Assembly: GCA_031430595.1 (NCBI GenBank)
Contig: JANPBU010000019.1
Location: forward strand, 1 to 64,000
DNA: 64,000 nt
Direction: 5' to 3'
Origin: JANNBN01 sp031430595
GTDB lineage: Bacteria > Actinomycetota > Acidimicrobiia > Acidimicrobiales > JANYDT01
In this document: positions 1 to 7,941 of the stretch, one piece after another
Layout of the letters: the number at the start of each line of letters is the position of its first letter
Position numbering within the stretch: the first letter of the stretch is position 1
The notes under the pieces: generated by a model
What the model saw: the letters and a program-made list of their open reading frames with translations, nothing else
Told to the model about the DNA's origin: nothing
The model's database searches: none
Made by a program: the position numbers and the translations under genes

Positions 1-261
1 ATCTATCGGGCTGGTGGAGCCGCCGAATCAACGACGAGCATCGTCTGGTCTACCGGGTGGAGACATCCATCGACAGCGGAGAATTGCTCGTGGTAGCGCA
101 GGCTCGATACCACTACTAAGCCACATACCCACCCGATAGCGTGCGGCTCCCACCTGCCCATAACAGCCACGATGCAGCGCGATCGTCGTGCCGATAGGTG
201 TCCCCCAACACCGTCGCTTTCCCATGCTGTCGCGGACGGAGACGATCCCTGGGCGACGGTT

Positions 262-473
262 CTAGATGCTCTCTTTTGTGCCGTGGTCGTCCACGATGAA
301 CTGTTGTCCTTCGTGCTCGAAAGTAGCGCCTGGTTGCCAAGACGGGACGCACGATCAAGTAGTAAGCGTGCTTGGTGTTGGGCCTCGGTGATCCAGGCGA
401 CAAGACGGGGCTGGTGGGGTGCGAGCTCACGGGTCTTCACCGCAATTGGGTCGGGCTTCGCGTCAGCGCGCAT
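262..473 (-). pseudogene. Broken companion gene downstream of the recombinase
   Basis: An ATG at 473 overlaps the end of the upstream recombinase remnant by 11 bases, the usual arrangement for a translationally coupled pair. The first frame reads MRADAKPDPIAVKTRELAPH and stays plausible to about position 355. A coding-like tail (GATFEHEGQQ, then FIVDDHG) then continues in another frame to a TAG at 262-264. The total length is not a multiple of three, so a frameshift is needed to join the parts. I do not recognise the family; many actinobacterial integrases of this type have a small downstream partner. Positions 1-261 hold only short unconvincing frames. Confidence 0.35.
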
Positions 474-1063
474 CAGTCGCTCCTTCCTTCCATACAAACA
501 ACGTTGAAAATGACGACGGCGAGTACTTCGACGAGGGCACAGGCACCGGTCGTTTCCGTTCGCTGCCATGGCGAACGATCATGCGGGTAATCACTTCCTC
601 GTCAATTGCTTCCACGTATCGTTGCGTCGTGGAGAGTTGAGCGTGGCCGAGGACGCGTTGGACATCGATCAACGTTAAGTGTTGTTCAGCGATCATGCGC
701 CGAGCGGCAGTGTGGCGAAGGTCGTGCCATGTCCATTGATCGGAACGCTCACGACCATCACCTTGCACAGGGACCGGCGATACTGCCGGGCCAGTTCCCA
801 CCCAGGCATGCTCGACGTAGAGCGGTGGACAACACCGCGACGCAATGATTGATCGTCGCTGATTGCAAACCGGTACCACCATGTCGCTGTGAACGCATCG
901 ACGCAACGAAATCACGGACATGGACCCTTTCAGCCCGGTCCCAGTCAATCTTCACCGCGCCAATCCAACGCCACCACCGCAGCAGATCGTAAGCGTACGA
1001 GCGGATCGTTGCCCGTTGACGAGTTCTACGACCAAGTGACGGGCTGAGGGGCGGCGGTTCCAC
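463..1063 (-). pseudogene. Tyrosine recombinase (phage-type integrase) remnant
   Basis: The N-terminal SAM-like core-binding domain is visible at 1063 to about 835 (IRSYAYDLLRWWRW, then ATINHCVAVLS). A frameshift near 825-840 moves the coding signal to another frame, which reads VGTGPAVSPVPVQGDGRERS and then jumps to WHDLRHTAARRM and GHAQLSTTQRY. These last motifs are the catalytic HxxR box and the Tyr-containing end of the family. The roughly 150 residues that should lie between them, including the first catalytic Arg, are absent. The gene therefore has both a frameshift and an internal deletion and cannot be active. Its start lies inside the 3' end of the glycosidase gene, so the element probably sits at an old insertion boundary. 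Confidence 0.8.
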
Positions 1064-3413
1064 CGTTGGTCCAAGATGCCTTCAATACGTTGCTTTGTGC
1101 GTTGGTGAACTCCATGACCCAGCGACCTGTCGCGGAATCAGCATTGACCTTGGTAAGCGTCCGACCAGCGAGACGTTTCTGTAGATCAGCTAGCGCATTG
1201 AACGCAGCATTGGGGGTCCAGGTGTCGAGATTGATGGATGCTCCGGCGATATTGAAGCCCGGCCCCCAGGTGTACCAGAACGATCGTTGCATTCCGCTCG
1301 CCGTAGAAACAAGGTTCCAACGTAGAAGGGCGTCAGCGGTTGCTGTTTCGCTTTGTTGCTCAGTGCCGGACCCACCTTCGGTAAGCCACAACGGCTTGGT
1401 GACGCCGAAGTCACCCAATGTGTAGCGAACGTTTGACAGTTCCGACAACATAAGTTCCGGTGTGTTGTTGTAAGCGTGGTACCCAATAATGTCGACGTAA
1501 TCTGCCATACCTGCAGCGAGGTAGTCGTTGAGGTAACCAACCGAATACGGTGACGCCGAAATAACCTTCGCCGCCGGGTCATTTGCTCGGATGGTTTGCG
1601 ACGCAACTTCGGTAAGTTGCTGAAGTTGAGCAATGGTCAAACGTCCAAAGTTTGGATCATTGGGCTCATTCCAAATTTCGTAACCATCAATACGACCTTT
1701 GTAGCGAGTCATGATGACCTTCACCATGTTGCGCCAATCTTCAATCGACGTAGGTGCGTAAACCGACCCGAGACCAAAGTAAGACAACTCGTTGTTGTTC
1801 GATGTCGCCCATGCCGGTGATTGGCCGAGAGTCAGTACAACCTGCTGCTGGCGACTTTCGGCCAACGAAACGAAACGATCGAGGACCGTAAAATCCCATA
1901 TGCCGCGTTGTGGTTCAAGGTCAGACCAGGTCGTCGAGGTATCCCACAATCGCATCGTGCCGCCAACACTTGGTGCTGGCTTCCAATCGGGCGATAGGCC
2001 GGACTTCAGTTCAGTGAGTGCAGCATCGTCGATCCAGTACGTGCCCTGTGCAAAGAAGGTGGTGTTGAGAAACACCCCGTTATCTTTGAGTGTGTCTGGG
2101 CCGTCGACTGACACCTGTTGCCACTGTCCGGTATAGGTGAACGTGACAGTTCGAATCGGGTCGTAGTCAGCCAAGCTTTTTCGGATCTGAATTTGCCCTT
2201 GCGAGCCAGCAACCCCTTTGAGCCAAAGCGAGAAACGCAATTTGCTCGCCCTTGGTACGTATACATACTGACCCGTTTGCACCTGTTGACTGTTTCGAAG
2301 CGCAAGCACCTCGACTCGTTGTGATGAGGTTCCGCCATGAACGGTTGTCGTGTCTACGGAGTACTTGGCATCTACATCAGCGAAGAAGGAGTTGTCCCCC
2401 CAGCCGATTGCGACATTGCCGCTCACGACGGCCCCGCTCGCCAGTTTTTTTCCATTGCCCGCGATATACCCTGACCCTTCAAAGCCAGGATTGCGCAGTT
2501 GCATCGACGCAATTCGGCCTTCGTGAATGCCAAAGGTATCGGCCGAGATTTGCGTACCCGTTACTGCGGATGGCTCGGCTTTAACGGCACGTAGGTCGAA
2601 GTCATCGAAAAACACATCGGCCTTGCTAGAAATTCCAATGAAAAGTGCGCCTTTGTTGGTGTCAGTAATGAGACCGGTGAGGCGAATCTTTTGCCATTCG
2701 TTTTTCAGTAGGACGGAAGTATCGCCGTACAGCGAATATGGCGCAGGCCCTTGCTGTAGAGCCAACTGGATGTTGCCGGTTCCCTTGACCCATGCGACGA
2801 CCTCGTAGCGCCAGCCAGCGACCATGTCGAGTTCGTGGGAAGTTTGGGCTTGACCGGTGGAGATTGCGGTGACGTTCATTCGTTGGGCAGTGCCACCGTT
2901 GCGGCCACCGGCAGCGCTGTACACGACAGTAGCGTCAGAGAATTGTGACCCGTCTCGCCAGTCGGCAGCAATCTGTCCGCTTACTTTCGGGTTGGAAGAT
3001 GCCACCGGAATGAACGGATCGCCAAAGTTCGGTGATACCCAGTTGAACGGAGTTGGTGATGTCGGGAATGGCCTCGGATCGCGAGGCCCTCCCGGGACCG
3101 GGGGCTGGGTGGTTGGTGCGGCCGTTGTAGGTGCGGCCGTGGTCGCTGGGGCTGCGGTTGTTGGGGCCGTGGTTGTTGGGGCCGTGGTCGCTGGGGCTGC
3201 GGTTGTTGGGGCTGCGGTTGTTGGTGCGGCGGTGGAAGGCGGAGTCGTGGGGGGTCGGGTGGTCGTTGTTACGCGTGTCGTGGTGGTTCGTGGCCGTCTA
3301 CGACGGTTCGATTGAGCGGACACCGACGATGCTTCGATGACGAGGAGGATCGAACAGCCGATGATGCCGAGGGTCAGGACTGACCGAAGCGAGCGACGCG
3401 AAGGCGATCTCAT
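1026..3413 (-). CDS. Secreted clan-A glycoside hydrolase (GH39-like) with carbohydrate-binding modules
   Basis: A 795-residue exported protein. The ATG at 3413 is preferred over upstream starts because AGAGGG lies 6 bases before it and it begins a signal peptide (basic MRSPSRRS, hydrophobic core, then SVSAQS). A Thr/Ala/Pro-rich linker of about 70 residues follows. Two beta-sandwich modules resembling CBM4/9 come next (residues about 125-300 and 320-490; typical FDDFDLRAV and WIDDAAL ends). The C-terminal TIM barrel has YEIWNEPND (acid/base Glu, about residue 583) and WLTEGG (nucleophile Glu, about residue 678). Family knowledge suggests beta-glycosidase action on an extracellular polysaccharide; the substrate is unknown. 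The 3' end overlaps the recombinase remnant, so the C-terminus could have been altered by insertion. Confidence 0.8.
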   Translation of the reverse strand: MRSPSRRSLRSVLTLGIIGCSILLVIEASSVSAQSNRRRRPRTTTTRVTTTTRPPTTPPSTAAPTTAAPTTAAPATTAPTTTAPTTAAPATTAAPTTAAPTTQPPVPGGPRDPRPFPTSPTPFNWVSPNFGDPFIPVASSNPKVSGQIAADWRDGSQFSDATVVYSAAGGRNGGTAQRMNVTAISTGQAQTSHELDMVAGWRYEVVAWVKGTGNIQLALQQGPAPYSLYGDTSVLLKNEWQKIRLTGLITDTNKGALFIGISSKADVFFDDFDLRAVKAEPSAVTGTQISADTFGIHEGRIASMQLRNPGFEGSGYIAGNGKKLASGAVVSGNVAIGWGDNSFFADVDAKYSVDTTTVHGGTSSQRVEVLALRNSQQVQTGQYVYVPRASKLRFSLWLKGVAGSQGQIQIRKSLADYDPIRTVTFTYTGQWQQVSVDGPDTLKDNGVFLNTTFFAQGTYWIDDAALTELKSGLSPDWKPAPSVGGTMRLWDTSTTWSDLEPQRGIWDFTVLDRFVSLAESRQQQVVLTLGQSPAWATSNNNELSYFGLGSVYAPTSIEDWRNMVKVIMTRYKGRIDGYEIWNEPNDPNFGRLTIAQLQQLTEVASQTIRANDPAAKVISASPYSVGYLNDYLAAGMADYVDIIGYHAYNNTPELMLSELSNVRYTLGDFGVTKPLWLTEGGSGTEQQSETATADALLRWNLVSTASGMQRSFWYTWGPGFNIAGASINLDTWTPNAAFNALADLQKRLAGRTLTKVNADSATGRWVMEFTNAQSNVLKASWTNGGTAAPQPVTWS
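3112..3235 (-). repeat. Degenerate tandem repeats coding a Thr-Ala-Pro linker
   Basis: Repeated 9- to 18-base units (variants of GGGGCTGCGGTTGTT on the + strand) encode TTAAP/TTTAP repeats in the secreted glycosidase. Such linkers separate domains and are often glycosylated; the near-identical DNA units suggest slippage-prone length variation. Confidence 0.75.
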
Positions 3414-3446
3414 GATTCCCTCTTTACAGGCTGCGCGGGGCAACAA

Positions 3447-3668
3447 ACTAAGTAACGAGCGAGTACCGAGGAATCAAACATCGGAAGGACCTCCTGGGGG
3501 GATGTTCACTGCTCAAAGACGTCGGGGTGAAGCTACGACCCTGAGAGACCTAACCAACGTTGGGTCTGTGAACTTTTCACCCTAGAAGAGATTTCAAGTT
3601 ACCGAGACCTCGGCGCGCTTGTCGAGTTTGGTTTCTAAAGGCGACTATTCCGGTAAGGTTACGGGTCT
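3447..3668. other. Divergent intergenic region with crossing dyads
   Basis: This 222-base gap separates the divergent glycosidase and TauE genes and must hold both promoters. GTTCAC (3504-3509) pairs with GTGAAC (3568-3573), and GGGTGAA (3525-3531) pairs with TTCACCC (3576-3582). The two pairings cross, so they are either alternative hairpins or a pseudoknot. Neither strand matches a riboswitch consensus I can recall with confidence. Confidence 0.3.
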
Positions 3669-4601
3669 ATGAGTAACCTTCTCGTGATTGCCGGTGCCGG
3701 CTTTGCTGCGTCGTTCGTTGACGGAGCACTGGGTATGGGGTTCGGACCCACCTCATCGACGATCCTGCTGGCGAGTGGCCTGTCGCCTAAGGCCAGCTCA
3801 GCGACAGTAAATATTGCCAAGGTTGCCGTTGGCGCTGCGGCCGGGCTCTCGCATTGGCGCTTTGGCAACATTGATAAACGCCTCGTCGTTCGACTAGCTC
3901 TACCAGGGTGTGTCGGCGCAATTGTGGGCACGACGGTGCTCGCCAATGTCGATGGTAAACAGCTTCGGCCTTGGCTTGCGGTCATCTTGCTGGTCGTCGG
4001 GGTTCGCATGCTGTTGCGCTTCCGTGGACACGTTTCGTCGGCGAAGTCGACGACCAAACTTGCCAGTGCCTCGACTCGTGGAACCATCGTCGCAGGCGGT
4101 CTCGGCGGGGTAACCAACGGCATGGTCGGTGCATGGGGGCCCGTCGTGACCCCGTACTTGCTTCACGAGGGCATCGAGCCCCGCGTGGCTATTGGTTCGG
4201 TAAACACCGCTGAGGTGGCCGTCGCTCTCACATCAGCCGGTTCGTTGCTAACGCTCATTGCGAGCGGTTCACTCGACATCGGGGTGGTAGTTGCGATGCT
4301 CGCTGGCGGCGTTGTTGCAGCACCGGTTTCGGCGTGGAGCTTGAGGTTTCTCTCGCCACGGTTTATGGGCCTTTGCGTGTCAGCACTGCTGCTGCTGACC
4401 AATGTTGGCCCGGCTGGCCGTTTGATTGGCTTGCAGCGCTTTGGTGCGCTGCCCGAGTTCGTCGTGTTGATCGTGGTGGCGGCAGTCAGTGTCCGGGGTG
4501 CGGTCGCTACACCGGCTTTTCAAAAGCGTGAGTCAAACGGGGCGAACGTCTTGGTTGACCCAGTTTCAACGGATTCGCCACGCATCCGGGTCGGCCACTA
4601 A
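3669..4601 (+). CDS. TauE/SafE-family membrane transporter
   Basis: A 310-residue integral membrane protein with about eight hydrophobic helices and the internal repeat typical of the TauE/SafE (sulfite/organosulfur exporter) family. The first half has GFAASFVDGALGMGFGP near the N-terminus, and the second half has the related GGLGGVTNGMVGAWGPVVTP around residues 140-158. Family members export sulfite, sulfoacetate or related anions; the substrate here is not shown. The gene converges on and overlaps the Rrf2 regulator gene by 36 bases, and a THI5-like binding protein gene follows. That grouping could suggest sulfur or thiamine-precursor metabolism, but this is inference. Confidence 0.8.
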   Translation: MSNLLVIAGAGFAASFVDGALGMGFGPTSSTILLASGLSPKASSATVNIAKVAVGAAAGLSHWRFGNIDKRLVVRLALPGCVGAIVGTTVLANVDGKQLRPWLAVILLVVGVRMLLRFRGHVSSAKSTTKLASASTRGTIVAGGLGGVTNGMVGAWGPVVTPYLLHEGIEPRVAIGSVNTAEVAVALTSAGSLLTLIASGSLDIGVVVAMLAGGVVAAPVSAWSLRFLSPRFMGLCVSALLLLTNVGPAGRLIGLQRFGALPEFVVLIVVAAVSVRGAVATPAFQKRESNGANVLVDPVSTDSPRIRVGH

Positions 4602-5021
4602 GTCATCGATTGCGGGCGGAAGGTCGCTGGCCAGCAGGTCGGCCAGCGTCACCCGCTCCATCACCGATCGGATCGCAGCCCGGAGACCCACCCACAATTC
4701 TCCAAGGTGTTCCGAAGGGGAGTTGTACTCGACTTCTTCGGGGCGTCGCCCTTGAACAAGGGCTAGCGGGCCGTCTATCGCACGGGCGACGTCGGCAACC
4801 GTGATTTGATCGGCCGCCCGACCCAGTCGATACCCTCCGGCGTTGCCGCGCTGAGCAACAACGAGTTTGGCCTGGCGAAGCTCAACGAGGATGTCTTCGA
4901 GGTAACGCGGCGGAATGTGTTGAGATTCAGCGATTCCGTGACAGGTGTGGCGTGTATCCGGTGCCGAGGCAAGCAACAACAATGCCCGCAGTGAGTAGTC
5001 GATGCGTGCGGTGACCTGCAT
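4566..5021 (-). CDS. Rrf2-family transcriptional regulator
   Basis: A 151-residue winged-helix regulator. The N-terminus MQVTARIDYSLRALLLLAS and the segment IPPRYLEDILVELRQAKLV followed by RGNAGGYRLGR are hallmark Rrf2 features (helix-turn-helix and wing). The ATG at 5021 matches the usual family N-terminus; longer starts add unconserved residues. The three clustered cysteines that bind a Fe-S cluster in IscR, NsrR and RsrR are missing, with a single Cys near residue 27. It is therefore probably not an iron-sulfur sensor like those. Its 3' end overlaps the convergent TauE gene, and it is divergent from the THI5-like gene, which it may control. Confidence 0.85.
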   Translation of the reverse strand: MQVTARIDYSLRALLLLASAPDTRHTCHGIAESQHIPPRYLEDILVELRQAKLVVAQRGNAGGYRLGRAADQITVADVARAIDGPLALVQGRRPEEVEYNSPSEHLGELWVGLRAAIRSVMERVTLADLLASDLPPAIDDLVADPDAWRIR

Positions 5022-5091
5022 CCCCCAATCATGCTCCGCCGGATGATCAGCGGCTTGCACTACTTCCTTCTTTCGGGGCAATACTGGGGAA

Positions 5092-6003
5092 ATGGGTGTG
5101 CCCAACTCAATTCCGCTCGACTTCTATTTGGATTGGATTATCTGTGCCCAGTTTGCTGGTTTGTGTTGGGCTGTCGATAAGGGGTTATACGAAGCGGCTG
5201 GGCTCGATGTCCATCTCATTCCCTGGGCTGATGACGGACGCTCTGTGATCGATAAGGTAAACCACTCCGCAGCAGACGGCCGATTCAGCCTTGGTTCGTG
5301 TGAAGACAATCTGATCGTCATCCGCATCGCTCAAGATCGTTCCATCAAGGTTCTCGGTGCGATGCTTCAGGAACCTCCGCTTGTATTGATGAGCCATGTT
5401 GACTCGGGGATTACAAGGATTGCTGACCTCGTAGGGAAACGTGTTGGTATGCACACCGACGGAATTGTTGTGTTGAAAACCATCCTCGCCGTGGAGGGCA
5501 TCGACGAACCCTCGATAGATATTACAGAGGTCGGTTTCGATCTCGACCATTTAATTCACCGACGCTTCGATGCGCTTCAGGGATATCACATGACTGAACC
5601 GGTTCAGTTGGCACAGTTGGGCCTCGATGTCAGCGTGTTGCCCGTTTCGCACCACCGGTTGAAACCGTATGCACAAGTGTATTTCTCCAGTGCAGCGCAG
5701 ATTGATGAAAACAAGACTCGTTTTTCACAATTTCGGAGTGCGTCCGATGACGGCTGGCGCGGGGTGCTCAACGACCCTGATGAGGCGGCACACGTGGTGG
5801 CCCGGATGATGGGTGATCCGGGTCTGGCTCCGCAACAGCGTCTCATGCTCGGGCGTCTCCTTCCGCTCATTGCGGGTGGTCTACGCTCGAACCAAATCGG
5901 TTCGATAGACGTAGAGCAGTGGGATCGAAACCTTACGACCTACATCGAGTTTGGCATCATTGACCGGCCACTCAACATCAACGAAGTGGTTCACTTCTTG
6001 TGA
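5092..6003 (+). CDS. NMT1/THI5-like periplasmic-binding-fold protein without signal peptide
   Basis: A 303-residue protein with the two-lobed NMT1/THI5 fold. LDFYLDWIICAQFAGLCWAVDKGLYEAAGLDV is the usual opening of SsuA/ThiY-type ligand-binding proteins (residues about 9-41), followed by IADLVGKRVGMHTDG near residue 112-126. No signal peptide, lipobox or Tat motif is present, so it should be cytoplasmic unless the start is wrong. No ABC permease or ATPase gene accompanies it. Cytoplasmic members of this fold include the fungal THI5 HMP-phosphate synthases, but I cannot see enough to assign that activity. Divergent from an Rrf2 gene 70 bases away. Confidence 0.65.
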   Translation: MGVPNSIPLDFYLDWIICAQFAGLCWAVDKGLYEAAGLDVHLIPWADDGRSVIDKVNHSAADGRFSLGSCEDNLIVIRIAQDRSIKVLGAMLQEPPLVLMSHVDSGITRIADLVGKRVGMHTDGIVVLKTILAVEGIDEPSIDITEVGFDLDHLIHRRFDALQGYHMTEPVQLAQLGLDVSVLPVSHHRLKPYAQVYFSSAAQIDENKTRFSQFRSASDDGWRGVLNDPDEAAHVVARMMGDPGLAPQQRLMLGRLLPLIAGGLRSNQIGSIDVEQWDRNLTTYIEFGIIDRPLNINEVVHFL

Positions 6004-6054
6004 TGATTAGCGTCGGTCTATGACGATCGCCTTTGCTCACATCACCTTTTCCGA

Positions 6055-6414
6055 TTAGGGCGAACGAAGGAAGTCGGCAACTCGTTGGCGGGTAACGCCG
6101 AATAGTGCACCGATGCTTTCCATCGAAAGCCCTTCCGCATGCAACGCCCTGGCCTCCGCACGTTGCAGTCGACCGGCTGCCTCCACCAGATCGTTAAGGC
6201 TTGCCCGGGCCCGCTCGACGATGAGTGGCCGTTCTTCTTCAGGAACAATGACGGAGTACGGCACGTTGTGTGCCCGTCTTTCACCGATGTGTTTGGCTCG
6301 ATCCGCAATTCGATCGCGTTGCAAGCAAATGGAATCGAGCACGCCGAGAAGCTCGCCGATCGCGTCCAACACTGAGTCGTGTGTTTCAACTCCGGTGGGG
6401 TCTGGGCTATTCAC
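6055..6414 (-). CDS. Small helix-turn-helix protein of unknown function
   Basis: A 119-residue, mostly helical protein. The N-terminal two thirds look like a coiled region (LDSICLQRDRIADRAKHIGE and ERARASLNDLVEAAGRLQRA). The C-terminus carries a sigma-70 region-4-like helix-turn-helix (LHAEGLSMESIGALFGVTRQ then RVADFL), which suggests DNA binding. The upstream YczE-like gene ends one base before the start, so the two are probably cotranscribed. I cannot assign a regulon or family name with confidence. Confidence 0.65.
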   Translation of the reverse strand: MNSPDPTGVETHDSVLDAIGELLGVLDSICLQRDRIADRAKHIGERRAHNVPYSVIVPEEERPLIVERARASLNDLVEAAGRLQRAEARALHAEGLSMESIGALFGVTRQRVADFLRSP

Positions 6415-6415
6415 G

Positions 6416-7186
6416 TTACGGGTGCGAAGTGCCGCGGAGGCCGTGGTTTTTCATGCGTAGAAATTTGGCATTTGCAGCCATGAACGGTTGGATCAGGAGG
6501 TCGACAAACACGACGAAGCAGAGGGTGCCAATGCCCATGACGATGCCTGCGCCGGGGCTCCACGTAACGCTGGGGCGTGAAAGCATGAGCCAGCCTGACA
6601 ACAGCAACAGCACTTCAAGCAGTGTCTTGAACACCCAGAATTCTTTGCGGAACTTCGAGACCATCGTGATGGCGACCAGGTCCATCGCTCGAATACCGAT
6701 GCCGCTCATAATGATCAGTGACGAAGCGTAAGCACACAGAAGAACGGCTGTGATCATCAGTGGCCATTCGTTGTATGGCATGTGTGATGCAAGCTCATGC
6801 TTCTTTCCAAAGTCGATGAGTCGACCACACAGTACGAAGGTCACAAACGGCGAGATGATCGGAATCTTCTTGTTCCAGATTGCCCACACCACAAGCATCG
6901 CGGCGGCGAACCCTCCCTCGGCGATGGCGTAACTGTTGAAATGAAGCACCTTCTGCAGCCCGGTTGAAAATACGTAGAGCGGGTCAGCCCCGAGACCGGC
7001 CCAGGCAAAGCAGACGACTCCAAACGAAAACCCGAAGCAGCCAAGCAAGTAGGCCACGTACTGTCGTACCCCAAATCTCGGAACTATCCATTGGCTTAAC
7101 GCCTTGAGAAAACCATCGGCGCTCGGTGTAGGGGCCATTGCTTCGGCCGTCATTTGTTGTGCAAGCTTGTCGTTCGCCATGGCCAA
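6416..7186 (-). CDS. YczE/YitT-like multi-pass membrane protein
   Basis: A 256-residue membrane protein with about five or six transmembrane segments between residues 40 and 230. The pattern GLGADPLYVFSTGLQ near residue 65 and the later IIMSGIGIRAMDLVAITM near residue 160 are the repeated G-x-x-P/D-type motifs of the YczE/YyaS family. Function in the family is poorly known; members sit near transporters and regulators. A TTG at 7186 with GAGGGA upstream and an ATG six bases further in are both possible starts. The small helix-turn-helix gene follows directly. Confidence 0.65.
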   Translation of the reverse strand: MAMANDKLAQQMTAEAMAPTPSADGFLKALSQWIVPRFGVRQYVAYLLGCFGFSFGVVCFAWAGLGADPLYVFSTGLQKVLHFNSYAIAEGGFAAAMLVVWAIWNKKIPIISPFVTFVLCGRLIDFGKKHELASHMPYNEWPLMITAVLLCAYASSLIIMSGIGIRAMDLVAITMVSKFRKEFWVFKTLLEVLLLLSGWLMLSRPSVTWSPGAGIVMGIGTLCFVVFVDLLIQPFMAANAKFLRMKNHGLRGTSHP

Positions 7187-7260
7187 GTACTTCCCTCGTC
7201 GTTTGTCCGTTGCAACGTTAAACGAACGCAGACGGTGAGCGCAAGGGGTATTGCGTTAAT

Positions 7261-7794
7261 TCAGGTTTCCACTGACTGAAGGTCGGAGAGATACGCCAAA
7301 TAGTGTTGCGTCGCATCTTCGCTCAGACCCGGTATGGGCTGCTTGGCCAATGTTTGTCGAACTTTGGATGGTTGCTCGATGAGATCAAAGAAGGGGAGCA
7401 CTTCGCTGTTGATGATGTGTTTTACGTGTTTCAACACGTTCGCTCGGTCGGCCGGGTCACCAACGTTGTATCGAAGGTAGGGCGGGGCGGGCCTCCAGAT
7501 GTTCTCGATCGTGATGTCGAACAGGTACGGTTCGGCGGCCTCCGTGCGCCAACCAATGGTTCGGCGATAGGCAGCCAAGTCATCGCTTCGAGCCAATGCG
7601 CTTATCGACAAATGGACTTCGCCCGGAATCGAAGGAATGCTGCGAGACGTATTGAAGTCAATGAGGTGATCAAAGAGTTCGCCATGACGGTAAGCGCGAT
7701 GTTTTGTTTTGCGATACGTAAAGTCCTGAGTCGTGAGTAGTGCGGCAATGTCATTGCACGCCTCGTCGAAGGTTTGCATCGAACGTGATTTCAT
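7261..7794 (-). CDS. Hypothetical protein, DUF4304-like
   Basis: A 177-residue soluble protein. The first half (DFTYRKTKHRAYRHGELFDH, then VHLSISALARSDDLAAYRR) resembles the beta-rich DUF4304 family, whose members have a conserved F-x-R/K-x-R core and no known activity. The second half is helical. It stands alone, divergent from the secreted DUF4874/4832 gene, with no obvious functional partner. The start could also be the ATG at 7779. Confidence 0.55.
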   Translation of the reverse strand: MKSRSMQTFDEACNDIAALLTTQDFTYRKTKHRAYRHGELFDHLIDFNTSRSIPSIPGEVHLSISALARSDDLAAYRRTIGWRTEAAEPYLFDITIENIWRPAPPYLRYNVGDPADRANVLKHVKHIINSEVLPFFDLIEQPSKVRQTLAKQPIPGLSEDATQHYLAYLSDLQSVET

Positions 7795-7941
7795 GCGGGT
7801 TACGGTACGTCACTTTTTGTTCGCTCGGCCCGAGCAACCCGAATGGCCCGACGGTTCCTATGCAGGTACTTGTCAACTAAAATGATTCTGAAGGTTCGTT
7901 GTGTTTCGACACAATTGCTGCCCAAACAAGGAGGTTGTCTG

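Noticed and set aside
2857..3315. + strand frame rich in Val and Gly across the glycosidase linker
   Set aside because: It is the antisense reading of the Thr/Ala/Pro repeats; the minus-strand protein has a signal peptide and catalytic motifs.
3481..3582. Possible cyclic-di-AMP (ydaO-type) or other known riboswitch
   Set aside because: GGGGGGA and GGGGTGAA words are present on the + strand, but the stem between them and the downstream conserved blocks are missing, and the downstream gene is not a usual target.
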